Below, piece after piece: positions 48,067 through 60,179 of a stretch of DNA of 64,000 nucleotides (positions within the stretch are counted from its first letter, which is position 1; each line of letters opens with the position of its first letter). The notes below the pieces were generated by a model. That model saw only the letters and a program-made list of their open reading frames with translations, was not told where the DNA came from and searched no databases. Position numbers and translations under genes: made by a program. The stretch lies in contig JAZKJV010003374.1 of NCBI GenBank assembly GCA_037367405.1, forward strand, positions 162,811 through 226,810. Reading direction: 5' to 3'. Source of the stretch: Ottelia alismoides (taxonomy: Eukaryota; Streptophyta; Magnoliopsida; Alismatales; Hydrocharitaceae).

Positions 48067-50662
48067 TATTTGCTCCTTCATATCCCACCATCTTCTTCTG
48101 AATAACCTGATTGGGCCACGTGGCTCATTCTGGTTGAGCCACGTGGTCGACCGTCCTCGCACCACGCCACCTTCGCCAGTCGTCGTTGGATGGAGGCTTT
48201 GGAGCCTTGATCCACTCCGTCCATCCCGCGGGTAATATCAGCCATCTGATTAAGCTCTGGATCTCATCTAAGCCGCACGTACCTGCCTTTTCCTGCTTGC
48301 GCCACGTGTCAGGTTCTCAACTCCACCTCACATTCCCGCTGCGTCCTCAACCCTTCAATCGACACCTCCTTCGCATCACGACCACCCAACAACGCTTCGA
48401 TCTCATCACGACACGTGGCGTCTGCCCCGACCATCCGATCGCATCACCTTGAATCATATCATAGCCGTTCCTCAGCGCCCAAACTCCAGCCGTTGGATCT
48501 CACGATCCAACGGCCACAACATCGTCACCAACCTCCAGTTCCCCCCACTTTCCCACATTCGCCAACTTGCGATCCACCTCCACCCTTCCCATATTCTCCA
48601 TCTCCTCCGACAACCTTCTCCCTCGCTAACCACCTCACCACGTTCTCCCATCTTCCCTCACCCTCGCGAGCCTTCATGCACTCCATGAAGCTCCTAAAGT
48701 CGCTCCATGTTCTCCTCGAAACCCACGATCCGACCTCACAAAACCGCCGACTCGCCACTTCAAATACATCCTCCCCTCCTCCTAAGACCGGAGTCTGCCT
48801 TTACGTGGGGCGAAGCCCAGCCCTCCTCCACCTCCCTGTGACAGGGGGAGGTGGAGAGATCGGGCGATGATGACTCTCGCCTCCGGCGTCGACCCGCTGC
48901 CGATCATGGCAGCATTGCGGAGCTCCCAGCCCGCTCAAGCTGCCTCCACTGGCTGAGGAGGTCCAGCGATGACCCGGGGCTCGAATCGAGCCCCAGTCCA
49001 AGCCTCCAACCATTGTCTCAGACCAGGTAAGACCTTCTGATTTCCTTCTGTATTTTCCTTTAATTTCTCGTAATTACCTAGGTTATTCTAAGCATTGTCA
49101 CCTTCAATCCATCTCCCCATTAGCCTCGACTCACATCCCCCGTCTTCGCACACGCCTCCGAGCATTCTCCCTTCCCTTCATAACCTCAGATCGCCTCCAT
49201 CCCATCTCAGCCGTCGTCCACGTCGGAGGAGCAATCAAGCTACCACCTTCTCCGTACACGAAGCTCTCACTTCCCCTCACTTCGGCTAGGCACTAAACCC
49301 TGCAGTTACTCAAATTCTCAATGATCGGAGGTCTCGCTGGCGAGATATTGAGCAGCTTCATTTCCGTCTATCAGCCATGTCTGGTCAACTCTGGATAGCG
49401 TTGCGTACTCCCACAGGCCCCAGCTTCCTCGCCAACCTTCGAAGAGGTCTTTGGGAGCTTCACCGAGCAGGTTACCTGACGGCGGAGCTCGAAGCACATC
49501 GCCGGAGCTCGATCATCGCTGCCGGTTGCAGTGGAAGGACGACGAGCAGGCACCGTTAGATCTTCAACATCCAACAGTCCACGAGGGACCACGTCGACAA
49601 ACAGCTCATGCTCCAGTAACCATTGGATCCTCAAGATCCAATGGCCTTCATCCGGCCATGCGTCAACGCCTAAGGATCTCCAAGCCTCAACACCAGACCA
49701 GGAGGTTCGGGTGCTCCGAACTTAGCTTGAGCCAAAGCCAGGAGGTTCGTATGTACCGAGCCGAGCCGAAGCTGCATCGAGCCTCTGTCGAGCCTGAGCA
49801 TCTCTCCGAGCCTGGATGGCGCGTGCATAACACATGCCATCTGGGTAATTTTCATAGAGGCCCTACCGTCTTCTCCAATTTGCATCCAGGTCCTTACATC
49901 ACGTGCAGACCACGCACGCCTGGGGTATTTTGCATTTTGACCCTCACGGGTTTTAATAATTGCAAATATGCGCCCGCGCGTGTGGGTTATTTACAGGGAA
50001 GGCCTCATACTTTATTTTTATTGTATTTATCTTTTCATGTTTTCTTGTGTTTATGCCTTTGTCTTCTTTATTGCATATCTTGAGCATCGTACTTCCGTTT
50101 CAGTTGATTTCAGGGGCAATTTGAAGCTCTTCTCGTTGTCGTTCTTATGAATGATTATATTTTAGATTTGACACTATGAACTGTAACGCATTATTTTATT
50201 ATCTAAGTGTCCGGCTTTCCCTATTTCTCATGCCTAATTGCTTCATGAATGAAGAGTGCTTCACTATTTTACTCTGTTTGACTAGCAATTTTTTTAATGG
50301 CTCAAGTATTCTGATATGGGGCATATTGTTGATTTGCATTTCATAGCATTTAAATTTCATGGTGAAAAAAAATAAAAAAATGCATGTTTGTTTTAAAGCA
50401 TTATCTCATCCTTTAACAGTGTTTGACCTATGGATCTTTAATTCAGCACTTAGTTAAATAGATAAAAATCTGAATAATCACGAGAGAGGCTCGTGTCCCT
50501 GAGTTCAACCTTGGTTTCTTGCCAAGTAGAAAAAATATGACCATCTGCTTTCCTTAACACATATCAAATTGATGGTTTTTGATGAACCTAGTTCGACCCA
50601 ACTGCGATGACATCTTAAGTGCTAATTCAACATTATTAAAGGGCCGAATTAGCGGTTTATCA
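48067..50662 (+). mobile_element. T1: 5'-truncated solo LTR in the M2 5' LTR
   Basis: It ends in sense at 50662 with GCGGTTTATCA, like S1 (CGCGTTCATCA), and has the terminal features of a plus-strand LTR: GTTCAA motif (50497-50510), repeat zone (49845-49995) and GC-rich body (48110-49850). It has paired G-boxes at 48117-48122 and 48140-48145. The LTR start is missing, as is the M2 LTR segment equivalent to about 8825-9300, so one deletion removed both. A donor-like CAG/GTAAGA lies at 49024-49030. Confidence 0.75.
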
Positions 50663-52032
50663 TGAACCCAAGCCCATACATGCAAATATTCCAGAAAAAT
50701 CACGTGTCGAAGCACGTGCTCCACAAACAGAGGGACTAAAATGCAAAATCTGAAAATCTAAGGTCCAAAGTGTAATTTATCCAAATTAAAAACAACTACG
50801 GACAATATTTACAGGAATCAAACGTAAATGCTAAAGCGGAAAGGGCCTAAGTGAAATTTACCCCTTTATTTCAGATCTGACGGTCGAGGGGGCTTCGCTT
50901 GAGATCCAACGGTGGAGATCGGGCGATACCCCTTCGACGATCGACGCTCTGGATGAGATCCTCAGATGGATCGGATGGCTGGGGACTCTCCGCAGGTGGA
51001 TGGCTGAGATCGACCTGGAAGAAGAGCTCGATCGAACGGCTGGGGAGGGTCCTGGATGAACACTTCAGCGGTGAAGTTCGTCCGACCACTATGCGCACTA
51101 TGGGACTCCTCCGAGGCTGCTGGGATGGGGAAAAGAAATCTAATGACGTCTCGCAGCTGATTGGATACTCCGATGAGGCCGAGAGGTCCTAGAGGACCCC
51201 GGCGACGTCAAGGAACCTCGAGCTCCGTGCTTCAGTCGTCGGGCCTCCAGATGAGGCTCATTTGCCTTCAATCCTGCACAGAACGAACACTGGGTCGAGG
51301 GTAAAATGCCTCTACCTGGTTAGGAGCGAGGTGGGCGATCAGGGGAGGCAGAGAAGAGCTCTCCGACGAGCGACTGCGGAGGAGAGTCGATACCCGATTT
51401 CGGGACGAACCGGGGGGAGTGACTGGACAAAGGAGGAGACTCGCGATAGTGAAGGTGCGGTCGGAAGGAGAAATGGATGGTTGGAACGTAGCGGAATGGG
51501 CAGTGAAGGACGACGGTCGGAATTTGAAAAATCGAATCTACAGCAAGCTAGGTGCTATCGAATCTACCTGATGGTCGAAGACGTCTGTGCTAGAGGTGTT
51601 GGTCCTCCTGGGGTCCTCGCCTCTATGGAGCGACGTCTCCAGAGGCTCGGGCTCGCCGGTGGCGGAGCACGACGACGTGACTCGCCGGATCTGGGGCTAA
51701 AGCTCCTCGGTCCTCACTGCAATAGTCCCTCACGCTCGTTGTCACCCAAGACGAAGGAATGGAGGTCCTGGGGGCCGAAGGCAATGGCCGAAGATGAGTG
51801 AAAAAGGCAGCTCCAGGTGAACTTATACTCGAGGAGGTTCGACAAAGGTGGGGATCGGGCGTGCATTCTAAGGATCGGACCCCTAAGAAGGATGACGGGC
51901 GTGAACCACGGATCTGCCCTCGACAATCGGAGTCTGGGGTTTGAGAAGATGGTGATCGGATCGTGGCGCGAATATTTGGAGAAATCGGGTCAAAACCGAG
52001 CCCGATTGAGAAGTGGTCTGGGGGGGCAGGGG
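50663..52032 (-). repeat. M2 5' LTR, fragment 2
   Basis: Collinear with about 9305-10674 of the 3' LTR. It ends at AGGGG (52028-52032), the left target duplication of S1. Confidence 0.85.
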
Positions 52033-53051
52033 TGATGAATCTCGTATTCATCATGCTAAAATTGGTCATTTAGGCTCTGTCCCCCATCATCCACTTGCAT
52101 TTAATCATTAATAGATCATTATTAGCCATCATGCATGTGTAAATAATATCTGCATTCCATCATGCATAAATTGCATTTAAAATTCCCAGTGTAAATTAGC
52201 CCAAAAAGCCGCTAACTTCTCACATTTTTAGTTAATTCATCCTAACTCCGATTGACCCCAAACCACCTCCATTGTGTAGATATTACTAACCTTATTAAAT
52301 AAAAAATACAAAAAAATTACTGACTCCAATAAGTGTCAAATAACCTCAAAGTCAAATTTCACATCTGACGGACTAAAACGAGCATATCTCCCTCATATAG
52401 TGTCCGATTTTGGTCTACTCACTTTTAAAGTATTCCATTTTCAAATACCTTCAAAACAAGACCAATTTCATAAAATTCGGAGTTCATATGTGAAAGTTGG
52501 GTTTTGGGCCTCGTTTGCGCATTTTAACTTCTTGCTAATTTTGACCTGAGATTTTATGTGCTTAATTAACTCTTTTAATTTTATTTCTTTTTCATTTGTG
52601 TCCTTTCATGAAAGTTTTAATAAGAAATGCAAAAATCCAAATCCAGATCAAAACTAAGATCAAAGAAACTGACCAAATCCAAGTGACCGTTGTCGGTCTG
52701 CACAAAAGTTGTGTGTTTCTCACTTCTATTTTATTTTCCTATTTTCTTATCTTCTAAAAATCCAAAAAAATTAGATTAATGTGTAAATAATTTTCTTCTA
52801 TTTTATCGTATTTTTTCTAGAATTTTTTATCCTCTCTGAAACCACAAAAAAAATACAAAATCCCAAAAATGTGGTTTTTCGTACACATGGAAAGCCGCCA
52901 AAAATACCACTTCGCACAGGTGACCTCTTTTGCTCCCGGGCCCTTCACGAAAGTTGTAGATCTCGTCGAAACGAACAACTTTCGTGAAGAAAACTTTTCT
53001 ATCCGAGGTCATCTTCTACCTCTTTTCCCCCTCTCAAAATCTGAAATTTTT

Positions 53052-53143
53052 TTGGTGCCACGTGGCAGCTCCAGGGCATGCCACGTGGCACCAAGGCTTC
53101 CTCTCTCCCCAGCACCCCTGGGTCACGTGCCTAGCACGTGACC
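53052..53143. promoter_or_regulatory. Cluster of four G-boxes in two inverted repeats, S1
   Basis: TTGGTGCCACGTGGCA (53052-53067) is inverted at 53079-53094. GGTCACGTGC (53121-53130) is inverted at 53134-53143. Each arm contains CACGTG, so four cores lie within 92 bp, starting about 110 to 200 bp upstream of the TATA box. Confidence 0.75.
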
Positions 53144-53255
53144 AGGGACATCTTCCCCAACGGCAACCGCCTCCTCCATCAATGACCGCCATGCGCGGCC
53201 ATTATACCCTCCAGCCGTTCACCTCCTCCTCCCGAAACGCCCCTCGCACCTCTCC

Positions 53256-53263
53256 TATAAAAG
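53256..53263 (+). promoter_or_regulatory. TATA box of S1
   Basis: TATAAAAG in a GC-rich context (CTCCTATAAAAGCCCC), typical of plant core promoters. It would set the U3/R border about 30 bp downstream, leaving a very long transcribed LTR portion. Confidence 0.7.
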
Positions 53264-55693
53264 CCCCGCCACCAGCCTCGACTTGGACCATCCGCCATCT
53301 CCTAAACGGCCGGTGACAGTGGCCTTGACGGGCGCGATCCAGAGGTGCAGCCGCCCTCTGTAGCCGCTCTCCTCCGACGAGCGGCGAAGCTTCGAGATCT
53401 CCCGCCGGATCTCTGAGGGCAACAACCAGGAGTTGGCCATCGCCACTCCAGCTTTCCCAGGCTCCACCTCCATTTTTTTTCTTTCTTCGTTTTTCTTCCT
53501 TTGCAGGTTCACCATCCTCGCCACCAGCTCCTCCGCACCTCTGCCGCCCAAGCTCGGTCGCCCAGTCTCATCCCCGAGCACCTTCGCCTCACCATCGTCA
53601 GTCTCCCTCGCGCCGTGTGTCGGCCGAGCGGCGGCATCTCCTCCGCGCACCTCCGCCTCTGCGTGCGGTCGCGCACGCCGCGTGTGCCACCCCAGCAGGC
53701 CCGCTTCATCCCTCCGTGAACCCCCTCCTGGTCTCCATCGCCGTGAGCCTCCAAGCGGCACAGCCGTAGCCTCCGCCGAGCTCGACGCCGACCTCCCCTC
53801 CGCGGAGCCCCTTCGCCCCCAACCTCTCGCTCCTGCGCCACTTTCACAGCGGCGCCGCATCCAGCCGTAAGCCCCGTATCCGCCATCATCAGGAGCCTAG
53901 GAGCTCGGCCGGTGACAGCGGCGAGAAGCTCTTGCATCGCGGCGTGATCCACGGCTCACCTCCGTGCTCCAGCCAAGCTTCGAGGAACTCCGCCGTTCCT
54001 CTGAGGCGACGAACGGGAGAGCCACTGCTCCTCCCAAAATCTCAGGCGTTTTTCCTCCCCTGTGTTCTTGTTTTATTGTCTTGCTACAGGTACATCGTCA
54101 ACCCCCCTCCGCGCCGTCCATCTTCAACCTCCACGCGGAGGTCTCGCCGCGACGCTCCGCCGCCGGCCCAGTGCCTCCGCCGCTCCGCCTCAGGCTGAGC
54201 TCCGCTCGCCCCCGACCTCGCCTCCTCCGCCGAACACCAGCCTCCGTCTCGAACCCCCTTCGCCACGCAGCACCTTCTCTCCTCCGCGCCGCACCGCGCC
54301 GTCACATCGTCAACCCCGCCGCCCTCGCGCCGTGTGTCGGCCGAGGGGCGGTGTCGCCGCCCAGCGCCCCCTCCCGGACGCGCCCCCGCCCCAGGCCCGC
54401 CAGCCCCTTCGCCGACCGCTACGCCAGCGCCTCCGCCTCGCGCGGCGGTCTCACCGATCGCTCGCCCATCACGACGCCCAGCCACCGTCGGATCAGGGGC
54501 TCAACCCCTTGATCCAACGGCTCCAGGCCTGCCACGTCCCCACCCCCGAGCCTCGGCCCCAGCCTCGAGGCTCGGGGCTCCCGAACCACCGCACCTCATC
54601 CGAGCCTGAGGTTCTCCACCCGAGCCTCAGGTCCGGATCCGAGCCTCGGCTTCGATACCGAGCCTCTGCCTCGGGGCTCCCGAACCTCTAGGCTCGCTAC
54701 CCGAGCCTCCTGCCCCGACACCCGAGCCTCTGGCGCACGTGCGTAGCACGTGCGCAGTGGGAAAATTGCAGCACGCCCCCTGGCGTTTTCCGAATTTGCA
54801 GAAACACCCTCGCTAGGGGAAAATTTCAGAAAAGTCCCCCAAGTTTTTGATAATTACAGATAAGTCCTCCCAGGGACCTCTTTGCAAAGAAATATTTATT
54901 TTATTTACATTTCAGTCCCTGAAATTTCATTTTATCATATCTTTGTCATACGGACTCCGATTTTAGCGTATAATATATCATTTCGAAGCTAATTCCGTGC
55001 TCTATCATTTAGCATAGCTTGTGATCAGATCTGAGGCTGTTTACTGTCAATTATTATTTGAGGATCATCATTGGTTATTGCAGGCTTATTTTGACATACT
55101 CCTGCTTGAGAAATTAACGATAAACCTGTTGCAGGAGCTCTGTTAAAGATTTCAATTTGATTGACCCCTTGTTTTATTGTTGATTATTCCCATTGATTTA
55201 ATCTTTACAGGGGACAGTTTGAGGATCAATTTATCTAATTCTCAACTTATCTGATCGATGATCAATTTTGAGGAGCATATTCATTGATTAAATCTATTAT
55301 TTTGTAACTTGGAGTTGATCAGTTTTCTGGGTGTTAATGATCTCTTTTAATCTGTGATAATCTTTGAGGAATAATTGACTTTATTAATTGATGATTTAGA
55401 TACAATTCAAATCACAGATCCTGGGCATAAATTCTGTTTAATTTTCTTTGCATAGCATTTCCATTATTGCATTGTATATTTTTGCAACACACAAATTAAT
55501 CGAGCATTAATTGATTATTTAATTTGATTTCAAAACCGCGCAACTAAAAATCATCGTTCCCTGTGTTCGACCTTGGTAAACTTGCCAAGTAAAATATTCC
55601 ACATCATTCAAAGCTTGTGGTTTTTGATCGACCGATTTTCACCTCCTATACTACAATTCATCGATATTAAAGAGGCGAATTTCGCGTTCATCA

Positions 55694-56524
55694 AGGGGGG
55701 GCAGTTGATCGGGGGTCAACGTTCCCCCGTGGACCAATAAGAATTCAAGGATTGGAAATTATTTATAAACTAAATTAAAAATAGCAAATGATTTTATTTA
55801 AAAATATTTATTAAATGAAAAAGTTTATTATTTTTAAAATTATTTTTTAGAGACTTTTATTTATTTTTTTGAAAAATAAATTATGTTTTATACATAATAT
55901 AATATTATATACAGACAAAAATACCTATGTATTTTCAATTTTTATTTTTAGTAGTTTATTTTTGTACAATTACCCCAATTTTATTTTTTATTTATTTACA
56001 ACATAAAATTTAGGATATAAAATAAATTTTATTTCATTTTTATTAATTATTTACAAGGGTGAAATAAATAGGTCTAGGTACATATATACATGGTTTGTAC
56101 AATATGAAGAAATTTTATTTCTTTTGTTTTTATTTTGTTTTGCTTATTTTTATATTATTTTTAAAAATATATACAAGCTATGATAAATGCATTTTTATTT
56201 TTATCTTATGAAAATAAAATATATACACCAAGAAGGAAATGTGCACAATGATGGATGGCCCGTTTTCTCTCTAATTATTTTATTTGGCGATCAGGCTCAT
56301 AATGGGCCTCTCTGGGGTTCAGGTCACTCAATATTTATTCTAAATATTTTTCTCTTTTTTTATTTCTTTATTCTTTTATTTTTACACAACAACATGCTAA
56401 TTATTGATATTTACACAAAGCATGCAGTTTGATAATTTATTATATCTACAAGTATCTATATGGTGTTTTACAAAGATTTTTAGCTAAAATAAAATAATAA
56501 TGAGTGTTGAATGAGGATTCATCA
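55694..56524 (-). repeat. M2 5' LTR, fragment 3
   Basis: It resumes at AGGGG and aligns with about 10670-11521 of the 3' LTR, including a mutated W-box pair (GTTGATC...GGTCAAC at 55704-55720). In sense the LTR starts at 56524 with a TGATGAAT-type dyad that has decayed. Confidence 0.82.
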
Positions 56525-56838
56525 CCGTTGTGGGAGAAAGATGAATAGGTGCAAGGGGGAGATGTTTCGTAGTGGAGGGAAAGAAAAGATTTTGGGATTT
56601 TAATGTGTTTAGTATGGAAGGAATACGAGATGTCAGGCGGGAGTTCTTTTTTGGGGTTAAAACATGGCTGGACGTTTAATCGGATAACGTTGATCTATCT
56701 TTACCATATATGGACGTTTAAAGTGAAATGTCGATGGAGAGTAAAGGTGTCGACGTTATATATAACGTTTGCTTAAATCAAGCCTAACTAGACGTCTTTC
56801 CAGCCGCAGTGTCAGTAAAAATTTGATTTGTTGTAGTG
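56525..56838 (+). mobile_element. CACTA-type terminus with subterminal ACGTT repeats
   Basis: It ends in GATTTGTTGTAGTG at 56838, the reverse complement of CACTACAACAAATC, a typical CACTA inverted terminus. The preceding 200 bp holds several direct and inverted ACGTT/GACGT words (for example GGACGTTTAA, TCGACGTTAT, AACGTTTG, AGACGTCT), as expected for transposase-binding subterminal repeats. It is probably the right end of the element carrying the Transposase_24 relic at 4926-6731. I found no matching left terminus in the window. Confidence 0.6.
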
Positions 56839-58470
56839 TATTGCAAATTGGTTTGACCGTAATCAAAACGGTATCGTTGAACCAGATCGGATCGATGGTT
56901 AAACCCATTTTTTCTATTTTTTAATTATTAGAACAGGTGGAATCGATTGGTTTGAGGCTGGTTCTCGGCTGGACTAGTCTGGTCCAATTTTATATACCCC
57001 GCTTCATATAGTAACGATATCAGCTTCCTTTTTCCATCAAAAAATGCATTGATCATTGCCAAAAGTAGCAACAATGACTACAACAAAATTAACTTACGAC
57101 AAAGAGTAATTTCAATGGCATATCATCCGATGCTAAATATACAGAAATGAATATTATCCCTTGTAAAATTATCTTTTGTTATTATAATACGAGGTGAGTG
57201 TTATATTCATAGTTAAAGGTTCGTATAACGATGATTGTCTATTGATTCTTTGTTAATATTAGTACAAACTAGATTAAAACGTAAATAGCTATTATTTTAT
57301 AATTGGTTGTTCGCAATATAACAACAAATAAGATATTTGTTGCAAATCTACCGAACAAACAAAATATTCATTGTTATATATCTAACTACCGAGAAAATAG
57401 AAAGTAATAATATATCCATGTCCATAGACCAATATTCTTATATTCGATTAACGAAAATTTGATGAAGATGGCAACACATAATCGTTGCTATATGTACAAA
57501 CGGTAATGATATAGCGACAGACATATATACTATTCGTCGTCGATTACAAATATAAAAAAAGTCGGTTTACAAAGAACAATGTAGCGATGATGACATAGAA
57601 CAATGTATACGTAGTAGTAGTGTGCCAATGCTAAAAACGTTTGAGCATCTGATCCAAGAGTCATTATCGAGACCCCATGGAACAATATCCAAATCATCTG
57701 AATGAAATTTGTTCGATTGCGGAAAGTTGCAGTAAGAATCGAAAGCCAGAAGAAGAAGAACAAACCACATGGAAATATTATTTAACGAGATTATATGCAT
57801 GCAATTATAGGTTGCTGTTTATCAATCTCCACTTGGGTTGGACGCAAAGTTGCATTCCCATTGAAACGAAAAAACGTGATTATCATGCACATGAGAAGAT
57901 TCAAAATCTTGATGATGATTGAGACAGGCCAATGCTTCAGCATTCACAATACACACATGGACTTACAGACTTATAGTCCAAATTTTTCTCCCTCTAGTAT
58001 ACTTTGAACGAGTCCATTATTAGAAATTGAACGAATCCAATTTTGAATGATTCTTTTTTTATGTCGAGTGGGTATCTTTGTGAATAGAAAACATTTTATG
58101 CGCTCATCTGTCCAGATATGAAAACATACACGTGTACCACTCTGCTCCTATATTGTATGTTGTTAAATTCATAACAACGAACATTACTTGTTGAAAAATG
58201 ATTTTTACACTTGAAATTAGCAACGAATCACATATTTGTTGTTATATCATTAATGGTGGTCCATATAGCAGCACTTATACATTGATTCTTTTCAAAATTT
58301 GAATTAATTGTTGCTAATTTTTTTTGTTAAAAAATCTTACCGATGATTAGTTAAATCTTTGAAAAATAACGACTGTAAGCGTTGTTGAAGCCCCATCCCT
58401 TCAAAAAGTTATCAAGTTGTTGCAAATTAAGCGATGGACAAGAATATTCACTTCGTATTTTAACTTCCAT
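56839..58470. other. Decayed repeat-like sequence rich in GTTGC/GCAAC words
   Basis: The words TTTGTTGCAAAT, AACGA and ATCGTTGC recur in both orientations, and GACTACAACAAAATTAAC at 57072-57089 resembles a CACTA terminus with its first base changed. This suggests a second, decayed DNA transposon, but no matching right end was found and no ORF is supported. Confidence 0.35.
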
Positions 58471-60179
58471 AAACCAATGTGTGTCGAACACATGAAGGCG
58501 ACCAAGTAATTATTAGTTTTATTTTATTTGAATATTTTATTAATTATGAACAAAATTATTAAAAGGTTTTTTAAGAATTCAATTGTTATCAATATTATTC
58601 ATTATTTGGGGATTTGTAAAATAATATCTAAAAACAAAATAAAAATGGGCTTTGTCTTGTGGGCTCTCTAACATTTTTAAGTTTTTCTTTTTGCATTTTC
58701 ATATTTTGTATTCCTTTTATAATGGACTTTTAGTTTACCTTCATCTTTGTTATTATATGAGTGATATAAAATAGATGAAAATTTGGAATATAATAATAGT
58801 TAGTTTTAATAATTTACTATAAATCTATGAATAATCTTTTTTCATTGGAGTTTCAGCTTGCAATATTGTTTAGACCTTTAATGGATTTTGTGTGAATTTT
58901 TGAAGTTTTTATATTTTATAAAATTTTAAAGCCAAATGCTAATAAAATGTGTATGAACTTTTTATTGAAGATATGTGTGGTTGTGAGGTATTTGAGACCA
59001 ATATTTTACGATTTTTTAAAGTAGTTTCAAATTATTAAAATTAAAAGCATGCTAAAATACTAGTTAAATATTTTTTTATCCTTTAGAAATGTCTAGGGAT
59101 AATAACAAAAGTTCTTAAAAAATATATGGTATAGATTTATTGAGTAGTTATCCATGCGATTTTTTTAGAGTTTTGAAAACATCTTGTTTAGATAAAGTTA
59201 ATATAGGGTAAAAGGAATTTATTTTTAAATTTTAATTTAATGTAAAATCTTTTCAAAAAATTAAAAGCGAATTGTAGAAAACTTGAAAATGTACTCAAGA
59301 ATTTTTTTATGATTTATTTCTAAGCAAATAAAATAATGGGAATTTATCTAAGGTATACAAGAAACTAAATATATAAATTACCTTAAAAATAACCAATGTA
59401 ATAAAAATCAGTGCAATTATAGAAAATTAGAGTTTGAAAAGTATTACCCTAGATCCATATATTATTGAAGATGATTGGATCATGAATTACAAGCTCATAT
59501 ATTGTTCATGTTTCGAATAACCTTTCTGGAAGGATAGTGATTATAGCCTCATACTTGCAACGAAACATACAGTTATATAAGCATGTGCATTTCATTATAA
59601 ATGTAAGGCCCCAATAATCTCTTGGAATGCATCTCCAATAACTGATAGCTCAACAATAACAAACGTCAAAACATCATGCTCACATTACTTTTAAAATAAA
59701 AACATTATTGTATACATTCCTCCAAAAACATATGGAATCACAAAAGTGTTGCAGCCGTTGATCTGAATATATATGCTACCGATTTTAGATTAAGGAAAAA
59801 AACTATTCTCACTGGACTTGGAATGAAACATGCATAGGAACCTCTAGTATGAGGGGATTTAAAAAGGACAGAGTCATTGATCTCAATTTTTATAATAGAG
59901 GACAAGATCCGAGTAAGATTTTTTTGAAGAGTATGGATTAGTGGCATAGAAATAGGATTAACTGAGCAAATATAAAATTTGGGAGGATTGATCCTAATTT
60001 TGAAGAAAAATTGAAACCCAAATGAGAAATTTGATTTTGAAGAAGATGAAATATACCAGGAATGGAAAGAAGAATAAATGACGGTGGATCAGATCTCACG
60101 TCACCTTTTTTTATGCCATTTGGAAGTCACCTCTAAAAAACTATATTATATTTATAAAAATAAAATTACATCAGTCATT
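58471..60179. other. AT-rich intergenic sequence, no gene seen
   Basis: No coding frame beyond chance length, and no RNA gene or repeat boundary that I can support. Confidence 0.5.

Larger units (their letters stand above)
52033..55693 (+). mobile_element. S1: intact solo LTR (3.66 kb) with target duplication AGGGG
   Basis: It begins TGATGAAT-ctcgt-ATTCATCA and ends CGCGTTCATCA. AGGGG flanks both sides (52028-52032 and 55694-55698). From the start: an AT-rich upstream region, four G-boxes in two inverted repeats (53052-53143), a TATA box (53256-53263), a very GC-rich body (53270-54750), the repeat zone (about 54765-54930), and the GTTCGA motif (55558-55573). The long open frames in the GC-rich body run on both strands and have no recognisable domain, so they are not called as genes. 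Confidence 0.9.
8183..56524 (-). mobile_element. M2: oldest nested LTR retrotransposon (gag-only, non-autonomous), host of all others
   Basis: The element reads on the minus strand. Its 5' LTR ends at 47436 and starts at 56524; its 3' LTR is 11521 to 8183. Between them are a mutated tRNA-Asp primer site, a long leader, a decayed gag, a hairpin array, a 3' non-coding region and a polypurine tract. Its own sequence is 8183-15594, 45808-48066, 50663-52032 and 55694-56524. The rest is M1 (with P1 and N1 inside), T1 and S1. The two LTRs differ at roughly 7 percent of sites over the first 215 bp, making this the oldest insertion in the nest. No reverse transcriptase or integrase remains, and nothing suggests it had them. 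Confidence 0.85.

Noticed and set aside
57072..57089. GACTACAACAAAATTAAC as the start of a second CACTA element
   Set aside because: The first base is wrong and no matching opposite terminus or target duplication was found; kept only as a suspicion.
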